From Pseudoalteromonas marina (GTDB taxonomy: Bacteria > Pseudomonadota > Gammaproteobacteria > Enterobacterales > Alteromonadaceae): DNA of 64,000 bases. The stretch is taken from positions 496,001 to 560,000 of the forward strand of contig NZ_AHCB03000012.1 of assembly GCF_000238335.3 (NCBI RefSeq), written 5' to 3'. Position numbers and translations under genes: made by a program. The notes below the pieces were generated by a model. The model ran no database searches, was not told the origin of the DNA, and saw only the letters and a list, made by a program, of their open reading frames with translations. Positions 8,640 to 16,937 of the stretch are shown here, piece by piece (positions within the stretch are counted from its first letter, which is position 1; every line of letters begins with the position of its first letter).

Positions 8640-9574
8640 TACATTTTTTCAAAGTTTGGGATGCCGCGTTCCCAAATTGGTTTATCTTTTCCTAAATATT
8701 CGCGCACTGCATCAAAAAATAACCGTGTACGTACAGGTAAATCTCTGTGCGGATAAACAGCATACATAGCACTGTAATCCATTAACTTTACATCCGTTAA
8801 TATAGGAATTAATTTACCCTCAGTAATTTCGTCACCGATTATAAATGCCGGTGCTACAAAATAAGCGGTGCCAGATATGGCCTTCATTAGCAGTGCTTCA
8901 GCATCGTTGGCGCGATACACACTTTTTATCTTTTGCTCACATGGCTCACCCGAGCTGTTGTAATAGTCAACTGTTTCAACTCTCATCGAGTTGCTCGCAT
9001 AACTTGCCGCAGGCAAATCTGCTAGTTCTTCCATGGAGGATGGCATACCATACGTGCTGATAAACTCGGGGGCGGCAACAATTAATAAGCGATTACGTGC
9101 AATTTTTCTTGCAATGAGTGATGAATCTTTTGGCTCCCCAATACGAAATGCTAAATCGAACCCTTCAGATACAATATCTACTAATCTGTCATCAAGCCTT
9201 AATTCAACTTCAACCTGAGGAAAGCGCTTTTGAAAGTCATTGAGTACAGGTTGTAAGTAGCGCCTACCGATGAGTGTTGATGAAGTAATTTTGAGGACGC
9301 CACGAGGCTCCAAGTGGTAGTTTTCGGCCATGCGCACGGTTTCGCCAAGCAGCTCTCTGAGCTCACCGGCTTTTTTTATCATTTCTGCACCAGCGGCAGT
9401 GAGTGAAAATGAGCGAGTAGTGCGGTTTAGCAATCTAACCCCTAGCTCATCTTCTAAACGACTAATTTGTTTAGAGATCACAGAGCGATCGATATTACGT
9501 AACTCGGCAGCTTTAGCAAAAGAGCCTTGCTCAACCACTTCAAGCAACATTAAAAGCCGACTTGTCGTATCCAT
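8636..9574 (-). CDS. LysR-type transcriptional regulator divergent from the RND efflux operon
   Basis: A 312-residue LysR-family regulator: N-terminal winged helix-turn-helix (residues 1-60, with FAKAAELRNIDRSVISKQISRLEDELG), then a two-lobed effector-binding domain of the kind found in the clade close to E. coli AaeR/DmlR-type regulators. It is transcribed divergently from the adaptor gene at 9695 across 120 bases that contain a 15-bp palindrome, the usual LysR layout. By context it should control the efflux operon in response to a small molecule. The arrangement resembles MexT, the LysR activator of mexEF-oprN, though orthology is not claimed. Its stop overlaps that of the convergent diguanylate cyclase. 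Confidence 0.88.
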   Translation of the reverse strand: MDTTSRLLMLLEVVEQGSFAKAAELRNIDRSVISKQISRLEDELGVRLLNRTTRSFSLTAAGAEMIKKAGELRELLGETVRMAENYHLEPRGVLKITSSTLIGRRYLQPVLNDFQKRFPQVEVELRLDDRLVDIVSEGFDLAFRIGEPKDSSLIARKIARNRLLIVAAPEFISTYGMPSSMEELADLPAASYASNSMRVETVDYYNSSGEPCEQKIKSVYRANDAEALLMKAISGTAYFVAPAFIIGDEITEGKLIPILTDVKLMDYSAMYAVYPHRDLPVRTRLFFDAVREYLGKDKPIWERGIPNFEKMY

Positions 9575-9598
9575 ATAACCACCAAAACAATACTATTG

Positions 9599-9613
9599 AT
9601 GCCATTTTGGCAT
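9599..9613. promoter_or_regulatory. palindrome, candidate LysR operator
   Basis: ATGCCATTTTGGCAT is an inverted repeat (ATGCCA / TGGCAT) in the intergenic space between the divergent lysR gene and the efflux operon, 82 bases before the adaptor ATG. LysR operators are typically short dyads in exactly this position. Binding is inferred. Confidence 0.5.
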
Positions 9614-9694
9614 TAATGAATTTAAAAATCTATGGTTTTTGTCCGCAGGTATAACCCGTAGTATGCGTTCTTAATCAATTAAAGGAGCGTCTTC

Positions 9695-10864
9695 ATGAAA
9701 AAACACCTTATCGCTGCTGCATTTGCAGGCGCATTTTTAACACTTGCTGGTTGTGCTGATGAAAGCACACCGCCTTCGGCTCAAGCACAATTTCTTCAAC
9801 CTATAGATGTTGCTAACGTACTTGTTAAACCAGTACAAAGCTGGCACACCTACACAACTCGCTTAGAGTCACCGCAAGAAGTTGCACTTATGCCACGAGT
9901 ATCTGGTGTTATAGAACAAATTACGTTTAATGAAGGCGACCTTGTTAAAAAAGGCGATGTATTATTTAAGCTTGATGACCGTCCGTTTGCGGCGGTTGTT
10001 GCTAGTTTAAAAGCCCAAGTTAACAGTGCACAAGCTGCGCTTGAGCAAGCAAAAAGCGAAGCTAAACGCGCTGAACGTTTAACTGAACGTAAAGCAATTT
10101 CAACTGAGCAAGCAGAGTCACGTACCTCTGTATTACGCCAACGCGAAGCACAACTTGCTGCATTACAAGCACAGCTAACATCAGCTGAACTTGATTTAGA
10201 ATTTACAGCCATTGTGTCACCTATCGACGGTGTGATCTCGCGTGCCAATATCACGAAAGGTAACAACATCATTGCAGGGCAAAGCGTGCTTACCAGCATT
10301 GTTTCTAACGAAAAAATGTACGCCTATTTTGATGTGGACGAACGCACTTGGAATAGCGATTTTAGTAACGTGACCTCAAAAAGCCGCCAAGCCGTTGTAA
10401 TGCAAAAAGTAGGCGAGCGCGATTTTGCTTACAAAGGGTACATTAACTTTATTGATAATCAAATTAACTCATCAACAGGTACGCTGCGTGTGCGTGCTGT
10501 ATTTGATCAGGATAACAGCCAATTACGTGCAGGGTCGTTTGCGCGTATTAAGCTTGCTGCTAATTCAGTCACAGAGCAAATAATTGTGCCAGACAGAGCA
10601 ATAGGGACTGATTTAAAAAACCGCTTTGTTTTGACAGTGGGTGAAAACAATGTGCTGCAGTACAAATTAGTCACAGTGGGTGAGCGTTATGGCTCTCTTC
10701 GTGCCATCACCTCAGGTCTTTCAGAGGGCGATGTAATAGCCGTAAATGGCCCTGCTCGTGTTGGACCAGGTATGCCTGTGGCACCGAACAAAGTAACCAT
10801 TGATAGCAGTGATGTTGCGTTCACCATGAACAATGACGATTCAAGCTTAGTCGCAAAGCAATAA
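9695..10864 (+). CDS. RND efflux periplasmic adaptor (membrane fusion protein, MexE/AcrA type)
   Basis: A 389-residue lipoprotein adaptor: signal peptide with the lipobox LTLAGC (Cys20), then a biotinyl-lipoyl-like domain (about 62-100), an alpha-helical hairpin of about 100-165, the second lipoyl half with FTAIVSPIDGVISRANITKG, and beta-barrel and membrane-proximal domains. It links the inner-membrane pump to the outer-membrane channel. An AAAGGAG ribosome-binding site precedes the ATG. It is the first gene of a four-gene operon with the pump (10 bases downstream), the channel and an MDR oxidoreductase. The helical hairpin fits adaptors of tripartite drug or solvent pumps. Confidence 0.92.
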   Translation: MKKHLIAAAFAGAFLTLAGCADESTPPSAQAQFLQPIDVANVLVKPVQSWHTYTTRLESPQEVALMPRVSGVIEQITFNEGDLVKKGDVLFKLDDRPFAAVVASLKAQVNSAQAALEQAKSEAKRAERLTERKAISTEQAESRTSVLRQREAQLAALQAQLTSAELDLEFTAIVSPIDGVISRANITKGNNIIAGQSVLTSIVSNEKMYAYFDVDERTWNSDFSNVTSKSRQAVVMQKVGERDFAYKGYINFIDNQINSSTGTLRVRAVFDQDNSQLRAGSFARIKLAANSVTEQIIVPDRAIGTDLKNRFVLTVGENNVLQYKLVTVGERYGSLRAITSGLSEGDVIAVNGPARVGPGMPVAPNKVTIDSSDVAFTMNNDDSSLVAKQ

Positions 10865-10874
10865 GGTTTTTTAG

Positions 10875-13800
10875 ATGAAATTTTCACACTTTTTTATACA
10901 GCGACCCATTTTTGCGGCCATGCTGTCTTTGGTTATATTAATTGCCGGTGGTATTTCGTTATTCCAACTGCCGGTAAGTGAATACCCAGAAGTCGTGCCT
11001 CCTACCGTGGTTGTAACAGCAAGCTACCCAGGAGCTAACCCAACGGTAATAGCGCAAACGGTAGCAACGCCGTTAGAGCAAGAAATTAATGGTACAGAAA
11101 ACATGCTGTATATGTTTTCGCAAGCAACCAGTGATGGTCGTATGACGCTGACGGTTACATTTGCACTAGGTACTGATTTAGACCGCGCCCAAGTACAAGT
11201 ACAAAACCGTGTAAACAGCGCCTTGCCACGTTTACCTGAAGAGGTGCAACGTTTAGGTGTGGTGGCTGAAAAATCATCGCCCGATTTAACCATGGTGGTG
11301 CACTTGTACTCACCAGAAAAATCGCACGATACCGCGTATTTGTCTAACTATGCCGACCTCTATATTAAAGACGAAATAGCACGCTTACCGGGTGTGGGTG
11401 ACTTGCGTTTATTTGGCGCAGGTAAATATGCCATGCGTGTATGGTTAAACCCCGATGCGCTAGCAGCACGCGAGCTAACCGCAACAGATGTAATAACAGC
11501 ACTTCGTTCACAAAACCAACAAGTAGCAGCAGGTAGCTTGGGTGCACAGCCGGTTTCTAACGACAGTCAATTTCAAGTACTGTTAAATGTAAAAGGGCGT
11601 TTAAACAGTATTGAAGAGTTTGAACAAGTAATTATTAAAGTGGGCGATGAAGGCCAAATAACACGCCTTACTGATATTGCCCGCGTAGAGCTTGGCCAAG
11701 ACAGCTATTCTTTGCGTGCTGAGCTTGACTCACAACCTGCACTTGCAATGCCTATATTTCAACGCCCAGGGTCTAATGCAATTGAGCTTTCGGACCAAGT
11801 ACGCGAAACCATGGCGCGTTTATCAAAAGACTTTCCTGAAGGTGTAGAATACGACATAGTTTATGATCCTACTGTATTTGTTCGTGGCTCTATTGATGCT
11901 GTAATTGCCACGTTGCTTGAAGCTATTGTACTAGTAGTGATTGTTGTCATTGTGTTTTTACAAACATGGCGTGCATCTATTATTCCACTTATTGCGGTGC
12001 CTATTTCACTCATTGGTACGTTTGCGGTAATGCAGTGGTTAGGCGTATCTATTAACACCTTGTCGCTGTTTGGTTTAGTACTTGCCATTGGTATTGTGGT
12101 GGATGACGCCATAGTTGTAGTTGAAAATGTTGAGCGTAACATTGAACAAGGGTTATCGCCGCTTGAGGCAACACGTGTTGCTATGAGCGAAGTAACAGGG
12201 CCAATTATTGCCATTGCACTCGTATTGTGTGCTGTGTTTATTCCTACGGCATTTATTACCGGACTGTCAGGGCAATTTTATAAGCAATTTGCCTTAACAA
12301 TTACTATTTCAACGGTGATTTCAGCAATTAACTCGTTAACGCTGTCGCCAGCATTAGCGGCACTGTTGTTAAAGTCTCACGATACTAAGCCAGATGCATT
12401 CACACGTTTGTTAAATAAACTATTTGGCCGCTGGTTATTTAAACCTTTTAACCGTGTATTTGACCGAGGCGCCAAAGGCTACGAAAAATTAGTTAAAAAA
12501 CTAATTCGTATGAGCTTTATTGTAATGATCGGTTATGTTGCCCTAGTAGGTGGAACCATTAAGCTGTTTGATGCAGTACCTGGTGGGTTTATTCCACAAC
12601 AAGACAAACAGTACTTAGTTGCCATTGCACAACTACCTGATGCAGCAAGCCTTGACCGTACTGAGGATGTACTTAGACAAATGCAACAAATTGCACTTGA
12701 AGTACCAGGTGTAGCTAATACGGTTGCGTTTCCAGGTTTATCAGTAAATGGCTTTACTAACAGCCCTAACAGCGGGATTGTGTTTACTCCGTTAGATGCA
12801 TTTGAAGATAGAACCGATCCGAGTAAATCGGCCATGGCTATAGCCGCGCAGTTAAATCAACGATTTGCAGCAATTGACGAAGCGTTTGTCGCAGTATTTC
12901 CACCGCCGCCAATTCAAGGCTTAGGTACTACAGGTGGCTTTAAACTTCAAATTGAGGACAGAGCAAACAAAGGCTTTGAAGCATTATTTAACAGCCTACA
13001 AACAGTGATTGGTAAAGCGCAACAAGATCCAGCATTAATGGGGCTTTACTCAAGCTTTAGAATTCAAGTTCCACAAATGGATATTGATATTGATCGTGAA
13101 CAAGCGTTAATTCAAGGCATACCGCTTGACGAAGTATTTAATGCTTTACAAATATACTTGGGTTCTGTGTATGTAAACGATTTTAATATGTTTGGCCGAA
13201 CGTACCAAGTAAATGCGCAAGCTGATGCTGATTATCGCCTAGACCCTGATCAAATTCTTAACCTCAAAGTAAGAAACCGTGAAGGTAACATGGTGCCATT
13301 AGGCTCAATCCTAACGGTTACGCCAACAATTGGCCCAGACCGTGTAATGCACTACAACGGTTACCCAAGCGCAGAGCTTAACGGCAGTCCTGCACCTGGT
13401 TTTAGTTCTGACCAAGCTCAACTGGCAATTGAGGCTATTTTGGCCGACAACTTACCCAGTGGTATTGAGTACGAATGGACTGAAGTAACGTACCAACAAG
13501 TATTAGCAGGCAACACTATGGTGTATGTGTTCCCATTAGTTGTGTTACTGGTGTTTATGGTATTGGCTGCACAATATGAAAGCTTGCGCTTACCATTGGC
13601 AATTATTTTAATTGTTCCAATGACGATATTTTCAGCATTACTTGGTGTTTGGTTTGTAGGTTCAGACAACAATATATTTACGCAAATAGCGCTTATTGTG
13701 CTGGTGGCCTTGGCCTCTAAAAATGCGATATTAATGGTTGAATTTGCAAAAGATAAAAACGATACAGGCTTATCGCATATTGATGCAATATTAGCGGCAT

Positions 13801-14027
13801 GTCGTATGCGTTTACGCCCAATACTTATGACATCAATCGCGTTTACAGCGGGTGTTATACCCCTCGTACTAGCAACGGGTGCAGGGGCTGAAATGCGCCA
13901 TGCAATGGGTAATGCCGTGTTCTCTGGAATGATTGGTGTAACCGTGTTTGGTTTATTGTTTACCCCGGTGTTTTACATGCTTGTTGTAAAGAAAAAAGGT
14001 AACACACAGGAGTTATCAAATGACTAA
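10875..14027 (+). CDS. RND efflux pump, HAE1 family (MexF/AcrB-like)
   Basis: A 1050-residue inner-membrane RND transporter, the normal length for the HAE1 group. The start KFSHFFIQRPIFAAMLSLV is typical of the MexF branch, with the first transmembrane helix followed by the first large periplasmic loop. TM4 carries GIVVDDAIVVVENVER, including the paired aspartates that relay protons. The second half repeats the fold, with LVALASKNAILMVEFA and FTPVFYMLVV near the end. It expels hydrophobic or amphipathic compounds using the proton gradient. It overlaps the downstream channel gene by 8 bases. The substrate range is not visible from the sequence. Confidence 0.94.
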   Translation: MKFSHFFIQRPIFAAMLSLVILIAGGISLFQLPVSEYPEVVPPTVVVTASYPGANPTVIAQTVATPLEQEINGTENMLYMFSQATSDGRMTLTVTFALGTDLDRAQVQVQNRVNSALPRLPEEVQRLGVVAEKSSPDLTMVVHLYSPEKSHDTAYLSNYADLYIKDEIARLPGVGDLRLFGAGKYAMRVWLNPDALAARELTATDVITALRSQNQQVAAGSLGAQPVSNDSQFQVLLNVKGRLNSIEEFEQVIIKVGDEGQITRLTDIARVELGQDSYSLRAELDSQPALAMPIFQRPGSNAIELSDQVRETMARLSKDFPEGVEYDIVYDPTVFVRGSIDAVIATLLEAIVLVVIVVIVFLQTWRASIIPLIAVPISLIGTFAVMQWLGVSINTLSLFGLVLAIGIVVDDAIVVVENVERNIEQGLSPLEATRVAMSEVTGPIIAIALVLCAVFIPTAFITGLSGQFYKQFALTITISTVISAINSLTLSPALAALLLKSHDTKPDAFTRLLNKLFGRWLFKPFNRVFDRGAKGYEKLVKKLIRMSFIVMIGYVALVGGTIKLFDAVPGGFIPQQDKQYLVAIAQLPDAASLDRTEDVLRQMQQIALEVPGVANTVAFPGLSVNGFTNSPNSGIVFTPLDAFEDRTDPSKSAMAIAAQLNQRFAAIDEAFVAVFPPPPIQGLGTTGGFKLQIEDRANKGFEALFNSLQTVIGKAQQDPALMGLYSSFRIQVPQMDIDIDREQALIQGIPLDEVFNALQIYLGSVYVNDFNMFGRTYQVNAQADADYRLDPDQILNLKVRNREGNMVPLGSILTVTPTIGPDRVMHYNGYPSAELNGSPAPGFSSDQAQLAIEAILADNLPSGIEYEWTEVTYQQVLAGNTMVYVFPLVVLLVFMVLAAQYESLRLPLAIILIVPMTIFSALLGVWFVGSDNNIFTQIALIVLVALASKNAILMVEFAKDKNDTGLSHIDAILAACRMRLRPILMTSIAFTAGVIPLVLATGAGAEMRHAMGNAVFSGMIGVTVFGLLFTPVFYMLVVKKKGNTQELSND

Positions 14028-15432
14028 TAAAATAGCAAAGCGGTTTAAAACACAGTTAACCGTAGCTTCTGTATTAATGGTCACGCTCATATCTGGCTGT
14101 GCAAGTAAGGTTGACGTGCTTGACGAGCAAAAAACAATTAACGAATTTGTTGCCAGTGCTGCAGTTGCTGACCAACTAAGTGGTGCAGATGAAACTAACT
14201 GGTGGCACGCGCTTAAGTCTGAGCAGCTAAACCAATTAGTATCAGATGCACTCGCTAAAAACTACGACCTAAAAACAAGTCAGCTTGTACTAAAAAGTGC
14301 ATTAGCTAGGCTGGGCGAGCAAAAAGCACAATATTTACCGCAAGGTGGTGTTGAGGTAGGCGCTCAAAGAAGCGGCTTAGGAGATACAAACTCACGCCAA
14401 TCAAGTGCTAATTTTGCACTTAATTGGCAGCTTGATTTATTTGGCCGAGTGACTGCTTTAGTTGATGCCGCAAATGCATCGGCTATGAGCCAAGCAGAGC
14501 AAGTTCGTTTACTCCAAATTGAAGTTGTTTCAGCGGTTGTTAAAGGGTTTGTTAGCTATCAAGGCAATGCTGAAAAACAGCGTATTATTAGCTTACAAAT
14601 ACAAGCGCTTGAGCAAAGTATTGATGTGTTACAAGCGCGTGTTGATGAAGGCGTTGCAAGTGAGCTTGATTTAAACCGCACCCTAGCGCAATTACGCCAG
14701 CAACAAGCGTTAATTCCTGCCATTGAGTTTGCAAAGTACAGTGATTTATCAACGCTTGCTGTTCTTACAGGGCGTTTAACTCAAAATATTGAATTAACAA
14801 ATGAACTGAGTGTGTTACGCAATAAATTTGACGTAACACTTAGTAAGCCAAATGCCGCTATTGCACTGAGGCCAGATATTAGCCGTGCAATTTATGACTT
14901 TAGCCAAGCCAATAGTTTAAGTGTGGCAGCCAGTAAAGCTTTACTACCTGATGTAAGCCTAAGTGGCTTTGCAGATGTGTTAAGTCTAGGTAGTAATGGC
15001 TTTAGCGATACACAGCAGCAATGGCAAATTGCGCCTAAGTTGCAATGGTCAATCTTAAGCTATCCTGCTCTTTTAGCACAACGAGACGCACAACAGTTTT
15101 TAAGTGAAGCCGCTTACAGCGATTATCAAAATGTGGTGCTTAAAGCACTTAGTGAAAGTGAGCTTTCGTTGCAGGGGTTAGTTAATCAGGCACAGCAAAA
15201 ACGTTTTGCAGATGAACGTTATGACTTTGCTAATAAAGCCTTTTTACAAGCAGAAGCCATGTATGAAGAAGGCCAAATCCCTTATCTAGAGTTGTTAGAT
15301 GCGCGGCAGGATGTTTTAATAGCACAAGAAAATGCAGTTGAAACAACCATTTTATCGTTACTTGCTAAGGTCAATGCGTACCAATCATTTAATGGGCAAT
15401 GGAGCTATGCACTAAGTAACACAAATAAGTAG
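14020..15432 (+). CDS. outer-membrane efflux lipoprotein, NodT/OprM type
   Basis: A 470-residue outer-membrane factor of the TolC/OprM superfamily. The signal peptide ends in the lipobox LISGC, so the protein is lipid-anchored in the outer membrane like OprM. Two repeated OEP domains follow, with the NWWHAL, LNWQLDLFGRV and LELLDARQDVLIAQENA motifs of NodT-type channels. It completes the tripartite pump with the preceding adaptor and transporter. Its start codon overlaps the pump gene by 8 bases and is preceded by AGGAG, so translation is coupled. The MDR oxidoreductase follows after 9 bases. Confidence 0.92.
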   Translation: MTNKIAKRFKTQLTVASVLMVTLISGCASKVDVLDEQKTINEFVASAAVADQLSGADETNWWHALKSEQLNQLVSDALAKNYDLKTSQLVLKSALARLGEQKAQYLPQGGVEVGAQRSGLGDTNSRQSSANFALNWQLDLFGRVTALVDAANASAMSQAEQVRLLQIEVVSAVVKGFVSYQGNAEKQRIISLQIQALEQSIDVLQARVDEGVASELDLNRTLAQLRQQQALIPAIEFAKYSDLSTLAVLTGRLTQNIELTNELSVLRNKFDVTLSKPNAAIALRPDISRAIYDFSQANSLSVAASKALLPDVSLSGFADVLSLGSNGFSDTQQQWQIAPKLQWSILSYPALLAQRDAQQFLSEAAYSDYQNVVLKALSESELSLQGLVNQAQQKRFADERYDFANKAFLQAEAMYEEGQIPYLELLDARQDVLIAQENAVETTILSLLAKVNAYQSFNGQWSYALSNTNK

Positions 15433-15441
15433 AGTTTAACG

Positions 15442-16470
15442 ATGTCTGATACTGATATTTTAACGCAAAATACTATACCGCACACAATGCGTGCCATTGT
15501 ATTGGAAAAACCGAATGATCAAATAAACTTAGCTGACATTGAGTTACCTGTTCCTGAGTGTTCAGATAACGAGCTACTGATAAAAGTAGAATATGTTGGT
15601 TTAAATCCCGTTGATGGGCATTTTGCAAAATCAGGTTTTTGTCAGTGGCAGTACCCTCATATTTTGGGGCTTGATGCGGTAGGTGTTGTAGTAAAAGCAA
15701 GTAAAGGGATTTTTCCTAATGTTGGCGAGCGAGTCATGTGGCACGCCAACGTAGGTGGGCAAGGGGTACTGAGTGAATACACAAAAGTGCCTAATTTTGC
15801 AGTGTCTATTGTACCGCAAGAGTTAAACCCAGCGGTTGCTGCTGTGCTGCCTTGCGCCGGAATGGCAGCACTAATTAGCTTAGATAAAATTAGTATCACC
15901 GAAGGTCAAACTGTTTTTATTGAAGGTGGAGCAGGTGCTGTGGGGCAGTTTGCTATTCAGTACGCTAAACAGCGTGGCGCTGATGTATTTGCAACAGCCT
16001 CTAAGAAAAACCATAAACTCGTTAAACAGCTTGGCGCGGATGTTGTGTTTGACTACAACGATAAAAAGTTGTGTGAAAAAATTCGTAGAGAGCTAGGGCC
16101 GCAAGGGTTCGATGCAGTAATCGATACCGTGGGTGGTGAGTCGACAGCGCGTAATATCGAACTCATGCGTTTTTGCGGAAAAATAGCGTGTTTAAATCCA
16201 TTACCTTGTTTTGAACAAGATCTAATGTACCGGCGCGCGCCAAATATCAGTGTTGTGTCGCTTGGTGGTGCATGGCTCGCTAATAGTTTATGTGCGCAGC
16301 AACGCTTGAGCTTTATGGGTAATTTATTACTCGAAGGCGCCACTAATGGTGATATTAAAGCACCGACCTTAACGCCTGTTGAGTTTAACGCAAACGCGGT
16401 ATCTAATGCCTTAAACACGCAGCTCGCGGGTGGTTTTACAGGCAAGCATGTCGTAAAAATAGGCTGTTAA
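15442..16470 (+). CDS. MDR-superfamily zinc-type alcohol dehydrogenase/quinone oxidoreductase
   Basis: A 342-residue medium-chain dehydrogenase/reductase: an N-terminal GroES-like catalytic domain (NPVDGHFAKSG, PHILGLDAVGVVVKA) and an NAD(P)-binding Rossmann domain (GGAGAVGQFAIQYAKQRGADVFATAS). The classical catalytic-zinc GHE motif is absent, being replaced by GLDAVG, so it is closer to quinone-oxidoreductase-like MDR enzymes. As the last gene of the efflux operon it may detoxify a carbonyl or quinone compound that the pump also handles or that the LysR regulator senses, as proposed for MexS in the mexEF-oprN system. That link is inferred from context. A terminator follows directly. Confidence 0.85.
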   Translation: MSDTDILTQNTIPHTMRAIVLEKPNDQINLADIELPVPECSDNELLIKVEYVGLNPVDGHFAKSGFCQWQYPHILGLDAVGVVVKASKGIFPNVGERVMWHANVGGQGVLSEYTKVPNFAVSIVPQELNPAVAAVLPCAGMAALISLDKISITEGQTVFIEGGAGAVGQFAIQYAKQRGADVFATASKKNHKLVKQLGADVVFDYNDKKLCEKIRRELGPQGFDAVIDTVGGESTARNIELMRFCGKIACLNPLPCFEQDLMYRRAPNISVVSLGGAWLANSLCAQQRLSFMGNLLLEGATNGDIKAPTLTPVEFNANAVSNALNTQLAGGFTGKHVVKIGC

Positions 16471-16487
16471 AAAACTCTGATTAATAC

Positions 16488-16519
16488 AAAACGCAGCCTG
16501 TTTAAGCTGCGTTTTTTTA
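16488..16519 (+). terminator. rho-independent terminator of the efflux operon
   Basis: Inverted repeat AACGCAGC / GCTGCGTT with an 8-nt loop followed by seven T, starting 18 bases after the oxidoreductase stop. Confidence 0.9.
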
Positions 16520-16920
16520 TGCTTTTTTAGGTGTCATTCACTTATTATTTTTTATACATTTACACTAATAAGCAAAAGCATTTTAAAAAACTTGAGTGGC
16601 CATAAATCACGTATTTAACGTGTCAACTTACCCTGTTCAATACAATAAATCAGGCTTAAATTTAAAAATTAAAACAGTCTGTATTTAAAAAAACACCCCT
16701 AATTTATTACCCACTTTACAGATTATTTGCTATTGGGTGCCTTTGCACGGCGTTTTATCCATCAATCTTAAAAAATTTATCATTTTCAGCGTACAGGTGT
16801 AAGCCTTTGTGTTTCAACAGTTTACGTTCGAGTAAAGAAAATAAATTGAAAAAACTGTTAATTAATTGAATAGAGTAATTGATCTAAAGCGATTTTTATG
16901 ACGTAATGTAGGTATTATTT
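16520..16920. other. intergenic region upstream of the acyl-CoA dehydrogenase
   Basis: About 400 AT-rich bases with no gene. It must contain the promoter of the downstream acyl-CoA dehydrogenase. No RNA gene was recognised. Confidence 0.4.
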
Positions 16921-16937
16921 ATCTGGTCGGATGAGTT
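16921..16937. promoter_or_regulatory. FadR-like operator half-site overlapping the acyl-CoA dehydrogenase start
   Basis: ATCTGGTCGGATGAGTT. The left part matches the FadR-type operator core (CTGGTCNGA), while the right half-site is degenerate. It overlaps the first possible start codon at 16931. The position just upstream of a fatty-acid degradation gene supports a FadR-type site, but only one half is good. Confidence 0.45.

Noticed and set aside
11024..13672. Several antisense frames of 60-117 codons inside the RND pump gene
   Set aside because: They are mirror frames of a strongly coding sequence, with no start signals and no protein-like motifs.
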